Numbered from the stretch's first letter, positions 28,083 through 36,827 are shown. The stretch is DNA of 64,000 nt from Flavobacterium glaciei (GCF_003350545.1 NZ_QQBA01000005.1:144123-208122), one strand, 5' to 3'. The notes: generated by a model not told the origin, from the letters alone. Numbers and translations: made by a program.

Positions 28083-29207
28083 CTATATATTTTTTATTTC
28101 GGCCTTTAAAATCGTTATTAAATCATTTATTTTGGATTCATTTATCTCTTTGTATATTGAAATTCTAATTGTCTGATTACACTCAACATCACTAAATCCC
28201 ATTGCTTTTAATACATGAGAACTTTCAATTATTTCAGAAGTGCATGCAGAACCATTACTCAATGCAGAACCTGTTTCCATTGCTATAAATATATCAGAAT
28301 TTAAATCCGGAATCATAACATCAACTATGTTATAAACTTTATTTTTTTCATTTCCAATTATCACAACACCTTTTAATTTTTTTAATTCTTGAATTAAATA
28401 ACTATTCAGTTTAATTATATAATCTTCAACATCATCCAATTCCTGTAAAGCAATTTCACATGCTTTTCCCAAGCCAACAATCAAAGGTGTATTATAAGTT
28501 CCTGCTCTCAAACCATTTTCTTGACTACCACCATGAATAAGAGGAGTTAATTCTATATTCCTTTTTTTGAATAATATACCAACACCTTTAGGTGCATTTA
28601 ATTTATGGCCACTGAAGCAAAGCATATCTATATTATCTTTTTCGACATCAACCCAAATTTTACCGACAGCTTGTGTTGCATCTGAAAAAAATATTATTTC
28701 ACTTTCTTTAGCTATTAATCCAATTTCATTAATTGGTTGTATCACTCCAGTTTCATTATTAACGAACATTATACAAATTAAAATCGTATCTTTTCTGATA
28801 GCTTTCTTTAAATCATCAATAGAAATTAATCCATTATTATCAACATCCAAATAGGTTACTTCAACCCCTTTAGTCTCTAAATATTCACAAGTTGAAAGCA
28901 CCGCTTTGTGTTCAGTTTTGACAGTAATGATATGATTTCCTTTATCATAATTGGCTTCAAAAAAACCTTTTAAAGCTAAATTAATTGATTCAGTAGCACC
29001 TGATGTAAAAATAATTTCATTTTCATTAGCATTTATTAATTCCGAAACTTGTTTTCTAGCTAATTCAATAGCTTTCTTTGCGGTTTTACCGAAAATATGA
29101 TTACTTGATGCATTACCATAAATTTCATTGAAATAGGGCAACATTGCTTCAAGAACTCTTGAGTCAACTTTAGTTGTACTAGCTGTATCGAAATAGTTAA
29201 TTGACAT
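28083..29207 (-). CDS. Cysteine desulfurase (DndA/IscS-like)
   Basis: A 374-aa PLP enzyme of the NifS/IscS family, which releases sulfur from cysteine as a persulfide. Hallmarks: Y-F-D-T-A-S-T-T near the start, T-S-G-A-T-E-S-I-N, the PLP lysine K202 in S-G-H-K-L, G-G-S-Q-E-N-G-L-R-A-G-T, and the catalytic C322 in S-N-G-S-A-C-T-S. As first gene of the leftward operon with a DndD-like ATPase and a restriction-like helicase, it most likely supplies sulfur to the DndC-like protein (DndA role) rather than acting in general Fe-S assembly. Confidence 0.85.
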   Translation of the reverse strand: MSINYFDTASTTKVDSRVLEAMLPYFNEIYGNASSNHIFGKTAKKAIELARKQVSELINANENEIIFTSGATESINLALKGFFEANYDKGNHIITVKTEHKAVLSTCEYLETKGVEVTYLDVDNNGLISIDDLKKAIRKDTILICIMFVNNETGVIQPINEIGLIAKESEIIFFSDATQAVGKIWVDVEKDNIDMLCFSGHKLNAPKGVGILFKKRNIELTPLIHGGSQENGLRAGTYNTPLIVGLGKACEIALQELDDVEDYIIKLNSYLIQELKKLKGVVIIGNEKNKVYNIVDVMIPDLNSDIFIAMETGSALSNGSACTSEIIESSHVLKAMGFSDVECNQTIRISIYKEINESKINDLITILKAEIKNI

Positions 29208-29316
29208 TAAAATTGTTTAAAATACAATATTACAAAAAAGGTGTCTATATAAAATTGCGGAAAGCCGTAAAATGAAGAAAAAGACTGCAATTCAGAGTAA
29301 AAAACAGTATAACTAT

Positions 29317-29530
29317 CAAAGGGTGTAGGGTGTAAGGAAAAAAGAGCTAAAACATTTTTTTATTTTTGTGATTTTAAAAAATGGATTTATATAGATTTTT
29401 GAATGCAAACTGCTCCAAACCATTTACTATTATGCATTCTTTTGTTCTGATGTTGCCCGAAAATTAGAAAAGTGAAAAAATAAAAAATGTTTGTGTGGAA
29501 ATTTGGTTACACCCCATACACCCTTTTTTG
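29317..29530. repeat. Long nested inverted repeat between the sulfur system and the mobile core
   Basis: The outer arm 29317-29335 (CAAAGGGTGTAGGGTGTAA) pairs with 29507-29530. Inner arms about 29351-29370 pair with about 29472-29491, and GAATGCA at 29401 pairs with TGCATTC at 29433. The loop side holds TGATGTTGCCCGAAA, like the GATGTTGCC and GGGTGCC words at the ends of the repeat units near 1.4-2.0 kb. GAGTTGGGA is then repeated three times in 29529-29560. No gene is visible in the 399-bp gap. Confidence 0.6.
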
Positions 29531-29560
29531 AGTTGGGAGTTTTGAGTTGGGAGTTGGGAG

Positions 29561-29592
29561 AAAAAAAAGTGGAAACTTTCGATTTCCACTTG
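29561..29592 (-). terminator. Intrinsic terminator after the VapE-type gene
   Basis: Read leftward, AAGTGGAAA pairs with TTTCCACTT around a short loop (29568-29592) and is followed by a run of T. It lies 15 bp past the stop at 29607. Confidence 0.65.
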
Positions 29593-29606
29593 TATAATTT
29601 TGCTTC

Positions 29607-31766
29607 TTATTGTTCTGTTTTTCGGTTGGTTATGTCCACGTCTTCGTATGTGAATTCTGTGAGGGCATAGACCGGACTTCCTTTTCTCATCAATCGGGTG
29701 AAATTGTGTTTTTTTAATGCTTTTCCGATTTTATTAATGGTTCCGTCATTAATTGTGATTTTTGCTCTTTCCGCTAATTTGGCTGCTATTTGTGAGGCAT
29801 TCAGAAAGAGGGTGGCTGTTTGTCTGTCGCACGGTTCAAACCAGGTGAGCAATAGTTCTTCTTCCGGGCTTCGAAGTTGATATTGTTCATTGTTTTCAGT
29901 GATGTTTTTGATTTCCTCTTGATCGAACCAATGTCTGAATCCACTTTTAAACAGATACAAAGCTTGGGAAAAAACATTGTCAATATCTACCTCATGTTGG
30001 TACTGGATTCCTTCCAGTTCAAAACAAAGAAAACGTCTGCTTCCTGTACTATCGTTTAAGAACTGAGCGGTGTTGACACTTCCGGCAAAAGATGCACGTC
30101 TTGGCATTGTTTCGTTGTTATGACCGTAAGCCTTTCTCATTCTGATTTGCGTTTTTGTGATGATTTCTTTTAAGCTTCCGATTTCGGAACGGTTTAGGTT
30201 TTCGAGCTCGTCCAAGTTGATTAACATACATTCTGAAAGTTGTACCAATGTGTCTTTGTTGTTCGGGTTGATGGTACCCGAAAACAAATACTCTTTTAAT
30301 TGTTTGGGTACGAGTTTCTCTACCCAAGTTGTTTTGCCTAATCCTTGTTTGCCACTAAAGACAATAACCGTGTGATTGATTACTTTATCATCTAATACAC
30401 AACCGACCATTGCTACAATCCATTTTTTGAAACATTGCTGCCACAATTCTTGTTTTGTTGTGGTTATGGTGTTGGCTAAATCGTTGATATAATCAGCCCC
30501 ACCCCAACCCTCCCCAAAAGGGAGGGAGCTATCCGGTTCATATTTAGGTAAGTTATAGAAGTAATCTTCGAACGGATTGAATAACGGACAGAAATCAGAA
30601 TACAGTAAGTTTCGCAATGACGAAAGGTTTGTTTTGATTCTTCCTTTTAGACATTCGCGAAGCATGGAGTTTTCAATAAAGTCATTCATTACATTCCATT
30701 TCTTTTTCCCGAAATATTGGAACTCTAACTTACCGGAAACGATGTTGTGACGAAATACATAGCGGGTGGATAGAAACAGCTCTAAGCGGTCTATTTGGGT
30801 TGGTTTTGGTTGGTCTTCGTCGTCTTCATAAGCATCGTTTGTAGTGGGTTGTGGGTTGTCCGTTTTCAGTTTCTTTGGTTTGAGTTCTGCCATCCCGGCT
30901 TTTGGCCATCCCTCCAGTGGTTGGGAATTCTTCGCAAATTCGTGGATGTTGCCGTAGGCACTGTTTACAGTTTGTGTTACTTCTTTTTCATCATACCCAA
31001 AATCGGTTAGAATATAAACCAATGCTTCTTGTAATGAAACCCCTTTTCGGTTTAGGTTACACGCTAATTGATGCACGAACACGTTGCGACTACCATTCAC
31101 AAATTGCACTTTTTTTTCGGTGAAATTTACGCAGTGGTTGTAGATGGCATCGGAATTAGTCGCAGTCACAGTCGCAGTTGGCGGTGGAGATGCTGAAACA
31201 AGTTCAGCATGACAGGGTTTATTGGGATTAGTAGCAAAGACAGTTGCGTTTTCGTTGAGATATAGGTTTTCGTCCGCTGAATAGAAACATAGTCTGGTTA
31301 GGTCCTTTCCGGACTTGTCGATTTCCAGTTTTAGGAGGTTTTCATAGTACGCCTGTACTTTTAGAAACGTTTCTTTGTGTTCTGCTTTTGGTGTGTCAAT
31401 TTTTACCAAAATTTTTAATCCGTTTCCTGAAGGACTTACAAAACTAGCCATAGTGAACTCCGATTGATTGGCGAGGTGTTTTGCATTTTGCAAATCGGCT
31501 GCACTTAATTTGTCGATGTCCAGGATCATTACATTCGAATATTCCACTAGGAATTCTAATTTTCTACCACCTTCAAACTTACCTGAAGGAGTAAATGCCG
31601 GTAATGATTTTTTGGCTTTTTCATAGGCTTCCATCTTTTTCTCTGAAAGTGATTTTCGGAGGTATGTGATGGCATGCTTGTATTTGCCAGTTTTGATTTC
31701 TTCTAAAATGGCCGAAATTGTTTTGTGTTCGACCACTTCGTTGAAGTTTTTGAATATTGTTACCAT
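29607..31766 (-). CDS. VapE/VirE-type primase-helicase of a mobile element
   Basis: A 719-aa protein. The N-terminus (about 1-170) fits the BT4734-like domain of Bacteroidota (G-G-R-K-L-E-F-L-V and V-M-I-L-D-I-D-K-L), an archaeo-eukaryotic-primase-related fold. The C-terminal half is a VapE-type P-loop domain with G-K-Q-G-L-G-K-T at 472-479. Such proteins replicate integrative elements or phage satellites. Two repeat-derived peptides are inserted: C-H-A-E-L-V-S-A-S at about 184-195, and L-P-F-G-E-G-W-G-G at about 414-423, both encoded by palindromes. It is followed by a terminator and preceded by an HTH gene in the same direction. Confidence 0.8.
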   Translation of the reverse strand: MVTIFKNFNEVVEHKTISAILEEIKTGKYKHAITYLRKSLSEKKMEAYEKAKKSLPAFTPSGKFEGGRKLEFLVEYSNVMILDIDKLSAADLQNAKHLANQSEFTMASFVSPSGNGLKILVKIDTPKAEHKETFLKVQAYYENLLKLEIDKSGKDLTRLCFYSADENLYLNENATVFATNPNKPCHAELVSASPPPTATVTATNSDAIYNHCVNFTEKKVQFVNGSRNVFVHQLACNLNRKGVSLQEALVYILTDFGYDEKEVTQTVNSAYGNIHEFAKNSQPLEGWPKAGMAELKPKKLKTDNPQPTTNDAYEDDEDQPKPTQIDRLELFLSTRYVFRHNIVSGKLEFQYFGKKKWNVMNDFIENSMLRECLKGRIKTNLSSLRNLLYSDFCPLFNPFEDYFYNLPKYEPDSSLPFGEGWGGADYINDLANTITTTKQELWQQCFKKWIVAMVGCVLDDKVINHTVIVFSGKQGLGKTTWVEKLVPKQLKEYLFSGTINPNNKDTLVQLSECMLINLDELENLNRSEIGSLKEIITKTQIRMRKAYGHNNETMPRRASFAGSVNTAQFLNDSTGSRRFLCFELEGIQYQHEVDIDNVFSQALYLFKSGFRHWFDQEEIKNITENNEQYQLRSPEEELLLTWFEPCDRQTATLFLNASQIAAKLAERAKITINDGTINKIGKALKKHNFTRLMRKGSPVYALTEFTYEDVDITNRKTEQ
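30508..30526. repeat. GC-rich REP-like palindrome inside the VapE-type gene
   Basis: CCCTCCCCAAAAGGGAGGG is a near-perfect palindrome, like those at 52530-52548 and 52596-52620. It is read through in frame and gives the peptide L-P-F-G-E-G-W-G-G. Confidence 0.7.
31190..31210. repeat. Palindrome encoding the C-H-A-E-L-V-S-A-S peptide
   Basis: Arms ATGCTGAA (31190-31197) and TTCAGCAT (31203-31210) with a 5-nt loop. This element is widespread in Bacteroidota and, as I recall, its translation recurs in many unrelated proteins. Here it lies in frame in the VapE-type gene. Confidence 0.75.
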
Positions 31767-31866
31767 ATTTATAGTGTTCAGTGATCAGTTTTTAGTGTTC
31801 AGTTTTGATTCGTCTAAAAGTTTGCATTCGCAAGCTTCACAGGTTCCGTTGCAGCTTTTCATAAGC

Positions 31867-32145
31867 TTATCTTTTGAAAGCTTTGTTATAGTTTTCTTGC
31901 ATCAATTTCTCTACATCCGAGAGTTTGTAGTAGATTTTGTTTCCCACTTGACTGAATGAAATTTTACCTTCATCTCTCCAGGTTTGAGCTGTTCTTTTGG
32001 AGATTTTGAGTAATAAGAGGAATTCTTGATTGTCTAAAAAGGTTTCCTTTTTTGGACCTACCTTTGAGTTGAGTTGTTGGGTGATGTTCTCTAAACGCGT
32101 TACGATTTCAGTGTACTGCTCCTTTGTTAAAATTATTGCTTCCAT
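31867..32145 (-). CDS. Excisionase-like HTH protein of the mobile element
   Basis: A 92-aa protein with an N-terminal helix (Y-T-E-I-V-T-R-L-E-N-I-T-Q-Q-L) and an HTH region: F-L-D-N-Q-E-F-L-L-L-L-K-I-S-K-R-T-A-Q-T-W, then K-I-S-F-S-Q-V-G-N-K-I-Y-Y. It matches the small HTH proteins paired with VapE-type genes in Bacteroidota islands and probably controls excision or replication. It is very like the tiny HTH frame at 22409-22552. Confidence 0.85.
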   Translation of the reverse strand: MEAIILTKEQYTEIVTRLENITQQLNSKVGPKKETFLDNQEFLLLLKISKRTAQTWRDEGKISFSQVGNKIYYKLSDVEKLMQENYNKAFKR

Positions 32146-32206
32146 TTTTTAAATGATTTAAAAGTTATGGTGCAAATGTTGGACGAGAAAAAAGTCCAAA
32201 AGTCCC

Positions 32207-32230
32207 AAAATAGTCCCGAGGGACTATTTT
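32207..32230. promoter_or_regulatory. Near-perfect palindrome between the HTH and RteC-like genes
   Basis: Arms AAAATAGTCCC (32207-32217) and GGGACTATTTT (32220-32230) are separated by two bases. An AGTCC word is repeated twice just downstream (32193-32205). It lies 62 bp upstream of the HTH start. It may be an operator or a stem for transcript ending; no T-run follows, so an operator is favoured. Confidence 0.5.
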
Positions 32231-32233
32231 GTA

Positions 32234-33142
32234 TTAGAGCATTTTGTCGATGTCTATTCTTTTGTGAGGTTTCGGACGTTTGTCGGTACGCGAAGGTTTG
32301 AGTATTGTTTCGACTGTTTGGGGACTTATTTCATTCCCCTCTTTATCGACAAATGAATTGACAATGATTGCCACCAGATCATTCATGGAACCATCAATAA
32401 ATGGTTTCCCCTCGCAGAATAACTCCCGGTGTAGTTGGTAGAAAATATCCACAAACTGATTCACATTGCAATTGAATTTTACTTTATTGAATGGTATTTG
32501 GTTGGTGTTGCTTTCTTTTTTGTTGAGTTCCAACGCTGCTTGCAGTTTTTGCAAGGCATATATATGCTCTATCTCTTTGCAGCATTGCTCATCATACAAC
32601 GGTGTTTTTTGATTGATGAATTCGATATTGGCTTGTTGGTACTCGAATTTTTCTTTGGTCAACAACAGTATTTTTTCGTTGTCATTTTCCAAATTTTCCA
32701 ACTGCCTTTTGATTTCGTAAAACGAGAAATACCGGTCTTCACTCTCGGCATTTATATACTTTTTCGGTGTTTTACTAATCGGTTCTTTTACGCTCGTAGA
32801 TTGCAGCTCAATTCGTTTTCTATCAATTAAAGTATACAATTTATTGTATCTGCTTAGGGCTGTTTTGGAACTAAAAAAGGTTTCGTTGTTGGCTAATAAC
32901 TTTTCCAGTTTGTTAATCCAGGTCAACGGATTTTTAACCTGGTTGCATTGGTAATTTATGAATGCAGGAAATTGCGACTGGCGAAGTGTGAGTATCTTTT
33001 CAATTAAAGCATTGCAATATTTTTGCAACGTGAATTCTTCTTCGATAATAATATCAAATAGGGGGTTTTGAGCCTGTGCTGTCGGCACCGCTACATGCTC
33101 CGGGAACGGAGCCGTTTTTATATTTTCTACCTGTGAATTCAA
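32234..33142 (-). CDS. RteC-like mobile-element protein
   Basis: A 302-aa soluble protein without a clear catalytic motif. The C-terminal part (F-N-C-N-V-N-Q-F-V-D-I-F-Y-Q-L, then S-M-N-D-L-V, D-K-E-G, S-P-Q-T-V and D-K-R-P-K) fits the RteC family, which controls excision and transfer of Bacteroides conjugative transposons. The middle is helical and charged. It lies between the integrase and the HTH gene in the same direction, the usual order in these islands. The RteC assignment is by remembered pattern. Confidence 0.65.
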   Translation of the reverse strand: MNSQVENIKTAPFPEHVAVPTAQAQNPLFDIIIEEEFTLQKYCNALIEKILTLRQSQFPAFINYQCNQVKNPLTWINKLEKLLANNETFFSSKTALSRYNKLYTLIDRKRIELQSTSVKEPISKTPKKYINAESEDRYFSFYEIKRQLENLENDNEKILLLTKEKFEYQQANIEFINQKTPLYDEQCCKEIEHIYALQKLQAALELNKKESNTNQIPFNKVKFNCNVNQFVDIFYQLHRELFCEGKPFIDGSMNDLVAIIVNSFVDKEGNEISPQTVETILKPSRTDKRPKPHKRIDIDKML

Positions 33143-33310
33143 TTGTAGTATTTACTTTTTTTATGTTCATTTTTTAGGAAATTGTAATTTAAAGTCGCTT
33201 GAAATATGTCGTTCTATTCCGGTATTTGATATGGCGAATAGCATTCAACTTTTTTTCGATTTGTTTGCTCCGAAAATTACTTGTTTTCTATTTCGTAAAA
33301 TTAGAAAATA

Positions 33311-33336
33311 AAAAAAATCCTTGTTAAAGGATTTTT
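33311..33336 (-). terminator. Intrinsic terminator after the integrase gene
   Basis: Read leftward, AAATCCTT pairs with AAGGATTT over a 4-nt loop, followed by a T-run. It lies about 55 bp past the integrase stop at 33392. Confidence 0.7.
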
Positions 33337-33391
33337 GTTTAATTTATTAACAATCGTTGAATGTCAATAAAGTGGGTGCTTGCCGGTTATT

Positions 33392-34609
33392 TTAAAAGAT
33401 ATAGTTATCAACTGCTTTGTCTAATTCTTCACCAATAATCTTCGCATAAACCTGCGTTGTACTGATGTCTCGGTGGTCCATTAATTTTGAAACGTGCTCA
33501 ATTCTCATTCCATTATTTAACGCGTTCGTTGCAAAAGTATGGCGACTCAAATGAAAAGATAACGGAAATGAAAGTTTCATTTTTTCTCCCATTTTTTTCA
33601 AATGCCAGTTCGCTAATTTATTATATTTTGCGGTAAGAAAATAACGCATCGTATCATTTTTTTCATAGCCGGTTATATCTTCAATCACAGGGAAGATGTA
33701 ATCCTCATTTTTGGCTCCTTCTTTCATGTATTTCTCCAAGATCTCGATGGCCACTTTTCCAATTTTAAACTGGTGCGTTCTTCCGGTCTTTCTGATTAGT
33801 TTACTTATTTTATGCTCTTCTTTGTTATAGTGTTTGTATTGCATTTCAATCACATCACTAAAACGCAACCCACCGGCATAGATGGAGAAGAGGAATAAAT
33901 CTCTCCACATTGCTGCTTTCTTGCCTTCGGGGAGATCCAAATCTACTAAACCTACAATCTTGTCTTTATTTAAAAATAATCGCTTTGCGTTATCGATTTT
34001 GAGTGTAAGCTTTTTGAATGGAAACATGGTTTCGGGAATAACGTCTTCTTTTATCGCCTGGTTGAAGATGGTTCCCAACACAATAATCGAAAGCCGTTGT
34101 GTTGTTAGTCCGTTTTTCAAATTAATGCTTAGGTGGTTTTTGTAATCGTTCAAAAGCGTCACGGAGAAGTCATCAAAGTAAACGTCTCTGGTTCCCATGT
34201 ACTTTTCAAATTTTACTATTGCTGCATAGTAGGCTTTGTATGTGGAATAGGATACTGTACTTTTAATTGTCTCCATCCGTTTGTAGGCATAGTCGAAAAA
34301 GTTCGGCACTTCTTTTCCCTTGATAGCCTCTTTGAGCTTTTTGATGGAAACCGTTTTTACCTTTCTTTCTAAATCTGCCACCTGTGCTTCGGCATCAGCA
34401 ATCTTCTGAGCCAAGGAAGCATTCATCCGGGCACTGTTTGGATGGTTCTTTTTTACTTTCTGCTTTAATTCATCCCATTCGCTCTCTTTGAGCTTGACGC
34501 CCGCAGTGATAAATTTCGTTTTTCTGTCTTTTATAATTCGGATGTACAAAGGACAGTGGCCGGTGGTGTCTAATTGGTGTTTTCGGAGTATAAGTTTAAT
34601 AGATGCCAT
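33392..34609 (-). CDS. Tyrosine-type site-specific recombinase (integrase)
   Basis: A 405-aa integrase. An Arm-binding N-terminal domain (about 1-95, R-K-H-Q-L-D-T-T-G-H-C-P-L) is followed by a SAM-like core-binding domain (about 105-205) and the catalytic domain. Active-site residues are R249 (G-G-L-R-F-S-D), H353-x-x-R356 (H-L-S-R-H), a later H in D-H-R-D, and the nucleophile Y388 (Q-V-Y-A-K-I). It is full length and looks intact. It marks the right border of the mobile element; the RteC-like, HTH and VapE-type genes follow it in the same direction. Confidence 0.9.
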   Translation of the reverse strand: MASIKLILRKHQLDTTGHCPLYIRIIKDRKTKFITAGVKLKESEWDELKQKVKKNHPNSARMNASLAQKIADAEAQVADLERKVKTVSIKKLKEAIKGKEVPNFFDYAYKRMETIKSTVSYSTYKAYYAAIVKFEKYMGTRDVYFDDFSVTLLNDYKNHLSINLKNGLTTQRLSIIVLGTIFNQAIKEDVIPETMFPFKKLTLKIDNAKRLFLNKDKIVGLVDLDLPEGKKAAMWRDLFLFSIYAGGLRFSDVIEMQYKHYNKEEHKISKLIRKTGRTHQFKIGKVAIEILEKYMKEGAKNEDYIFPVIEDITGYEKNDTMRYFLTAKYNKLANWHLKKMGEKMKLSFPLSFHLSRHTFATNALNNGMRIEHVSKLMDHRDISTTQVYAKIIGEELDKAVDNYIF

Positions 34610-35253
34610 AAGATTTGCAAATTAGGATTGTTGTACTATATTTGTAAAGTGATGCAATAGGGTGAAAGTACTGAAAATACAGGTGTTTCAAACTGGTGCA
34701 ACATGGTACTAAGGTACAACATGAGGTACAACAAAACAAGTATTTGACTGCTTTTTATTGCTTTATTATGAACTTCCGAAAATCACAAAGTCAATAAATA
34801 TAGGGGTTTAGGTGCAAATGGGACGGTTGGGGAAAAAGTTGGGGATAACTAGTATATAGGCGAAACAAAACTTGTATATACACCCAAATATGGGTAGTTT
34901 GGCGAAGGTTTGTTTCGCATTATTGATTTTCAAATATATTAAATTTTTCTTACAAATTAGTATTCAACTTTTATATTCAATATTATTTATAACGGATTTT
35001 AAACTTTAATAAAACACTTTTCAAAAACTTTGTTCTGGAAAAAACTCGTGGTTAAATAGCCCCGATGGGAGCGTGTATCCCACGCTTTTTTGGCGTGGAT
35101 ACTGCGGACAGCGGGACAACTCGTCTTGATAAATTATATATGTTCTGCTCCTAAAAAACAAAACGCAAAAAAAAACACCAGTCTTGCGACTGATGTTCTA
35201 GGATTATTTATAGAATTATTGATGTAGTTAGATGGTATTCATTTTTAGGTTGC
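34610..35253. other. Non-coding border region upstream of the integrase
   Basis: A 644-bp stretch with no gene. It holds a rightward TATATTTG box near 34636, several copies of GGTACAACATG-like words (34690-34735, possible integrase arm sites), and paired TATATA words near 34852 and 34875. At 35057-35120 is a repeat-like block beginning TAGCCCCGAT with an inner hairpin at 35075-35102 and ending GCGGACAGCGGGAC, a sequence type I recall from other Flavobacteriaceae. The attachment site is likely here but cannot be located without the other end. Confidence 0.45.
35165..35197 (-). terminator. Terminator of the DUF808 gene
   Basis: Read leftward, AACATCAGTC pairs with GACTGGTGTT over a GCAA loop (35174-35197), followed by a T9-10 tract. 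It lies 57 bp past the stop at 35254. Confidence 0.75.
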
Positions 35254-36123
35254 TTACTTTTTGCCTATTATTTTTTTGAACAGGTTTACAAGTACCAACA
35301 CTATTCCACCAAAAACTAAACCTATTACTAACTCAGTTATTATAGAAGGTATTTGCGGTAGTATATCGTGTAGAAACGGAATTTCATGTACAAATATTCC
35401 GCCAGCCACTAGTAATAAAGCGATTGTTCCTATTACGGATAAACTTTTGATGACCTTTGGCAAGGCTTGTACCAGAATGTTCCCTACTGTTTTTGAGAAA
35501 CTTTTTTCTTTAGAACTCAAATTCATCAATCGTAAACCTACCTCGTCCATGCGGACAATAAGTGCTACTATACCGTAAACGCCCACAGTTGCTATGATTG
35601 CTATGATGGAAACTACCATTATTTGGGATGAAATGGGTTTTCCTATTACTGTTCCTAGTGCAATAATCACGATTTCTACGGAAAGAATAAAATCAGTTAC
35701 AATGGCTGATTTTATTTTTTCTTTTTCAAAGGCTAAAATTTGTTCTTCGGTTAGCGGTTCTAATGAAATTTCGTTTCTGGAATGCTCGTGAGGAAAGAAG
35801 TATTCGTATATTTTTTCGGCACCTTCGTAGGCTAAATACAGTCCACCTAAGACTAAGATTATGATAACTGCTAGTGGTAAAAACGCACTCAGCAAAAAGG
35901 CTACAGGCAAAATGATGACTTTGTTGATAAAGGAACCTTTAGCAATGGCCCATAATACGGGAAGTTCTCTTGAGGAGATAAATCCGGAAGCTTTCTCCGC
36001 ATTTACGGCTAAATCGTCGCCTAATATACCCGCTGTTTTTTTTGCTGCCACTTTGCTCATTACCGCAACATCATCCATAATTGCTGCGATATCATCTAAT
36101 AATGCGAAAAATCCTGATGCCAT
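35254..36123 (-). CDS. DUF808 (YedI-like) inner membrane protein
   Basis: A 289-aa protein opening M-A-S-G-F-F-A-L-L-D-D-I-A-A-I-M-D-D-V, the signature of DUF808/YedI. Several membrane segments follow (about 80-103, 147-166, 173-195, 228-248, 262-283). Function is not established. It is monocistronic, with a strong terminator of its own. Confidence 0.85.
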   Translation of the reverse strand: MASGFFALLDDIAAIMDDVAVMSKVAAKKTAGILGDDLAVNAEKASGFISSRELPVLWAIAKGSFINKVIILPVAFLLSAFLPLAVIIILVLGGLYLAYEGAEKIYEYFFPHEHSRNEISLEPLTEEQILAFEKEKIKSAIVTDFILSVEIVIIALGTVIGKPISSQIMVVSIIAIIATVGVYGIVALIVRMDEVGLRLMNLSSKEKSFSKTVGNILVQALPKVIKSLSVIGTIALLLVAGGIFVHEIPFLHDILPQIPSIITELVIGLVFGGIVLVLVNLFKKIIGKK

Positions 36124-36304
36124 TTTGATTGTTTTAGAAACTGCATTGATTTTGGTATTTGCTTTGCCAAAATTTAAACTACGTGTTTTGATTGTTTGTG
36201 CCTGCGAAGCTAAAACTTTTTCTATTTACTCTATTTATAAAATGGGTGAATTTTTAGTTAATATTCAACCAAAATCTTTCTGTAGTAACGATACTGTTTT
36301 TATT

Positions 36305-36312
36305 TACTTTTG
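36305..36312 (+). promoter_or_regulatory. Bacteroidota -7 box for the OsmC gene
   Basis: TACTTTTG fits TAnnTTTG and ends 13 bp before the ATG at 36326, so the transcript would have a very short leader. No clear -33 TTG at the usual distance. Confidence 0.45.
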
Positions 36313-36325
36313 AAATAAAAAAATT

Positions 36326-36793
36326 ATGGGCTTCAAACATGTATTTAAAGCTAAATTAGATTGGTTTTTTTCTAAAAAGGAAGTGCCGACGTACACTAAA
36401 AGTCATACCATAGCGATTGATGGCAGGGCTGTTCTACATGTTTCGGCGGCTAAAGCTTTCAAAGGAGATCCCGCTTTGTACAATCCTGAAGACTTGTTAT
36501 TGAGCAGTGTGGTTTCCTGTCACATGATGTCTTACTTATATGTTTGCAGCCAAAATGGTATCGACGTGGTTTCTTATACAGACGAAGCAGAAGCAACTCT
36601 TGAGGTTTTGGAAGATGGAAGCGGTCGTTTTATTGCGATTAAACTGAATCCTAATGTTTGTATCAGCAACAAAGAAAAAATAGAGGAGGCACTTAGCTTG
36701 CATAAAAAAGCAAACCAACTCTGTTTTATAGCGAATTCTTGTAATTTTCCAATTCTGCATTTTCCAACTTGTGAAATTAAAAATACCAATTAA
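36326..36793 (+). CDS. OsmC/Ohr family protein
   Basis: A 155-aa protein of the OsmC family, which reduces organic hydroperoxides through a reactive cysteine pair. Visible marks: N-P-E-D-L-L-L-S-S-V-V-S-C-H with the first cysteine, and A-N-Q-L-C-F-I-A-N-S-C with the second. The length is typical. It is transcribed alone, divergent from DUF808 and convergent with clpB. It may help in oxidative stress; the exact substrate is unknown. Confidence 0.85.
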   Translation: MGFKHVFKAKLDWFFSKKEVPTYTKSHTIAIDGRAVLHVSAAKAFKGDPALYNPEDLLLSSVVSCHMMSYLYVCSQNGIDVVSYTDEAEATLEVLEDGSGRFIAIKLNPNVCISNKEKIEEALSLHKKANQLCFIANSCNFPILHFPTCEIKNTN

Positions 36794-36827
36794 ATCTACC
36801 GGTTTACCCCATAAAAACAGAATAGCA

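Noticed and set aside
28083..29207. General IscS for Fe-S assembly
   Set aside because: No iscU, iscA or suf genes nearby, while the next genes form a Dnd-like operon 1 bp away.
29607..34609. Insertion sequence or full conjugative transposon
   Set aside because: No transposase and no mob/tra genes are visible; only integrase, RteC-like, HTH and VapE-type genes.
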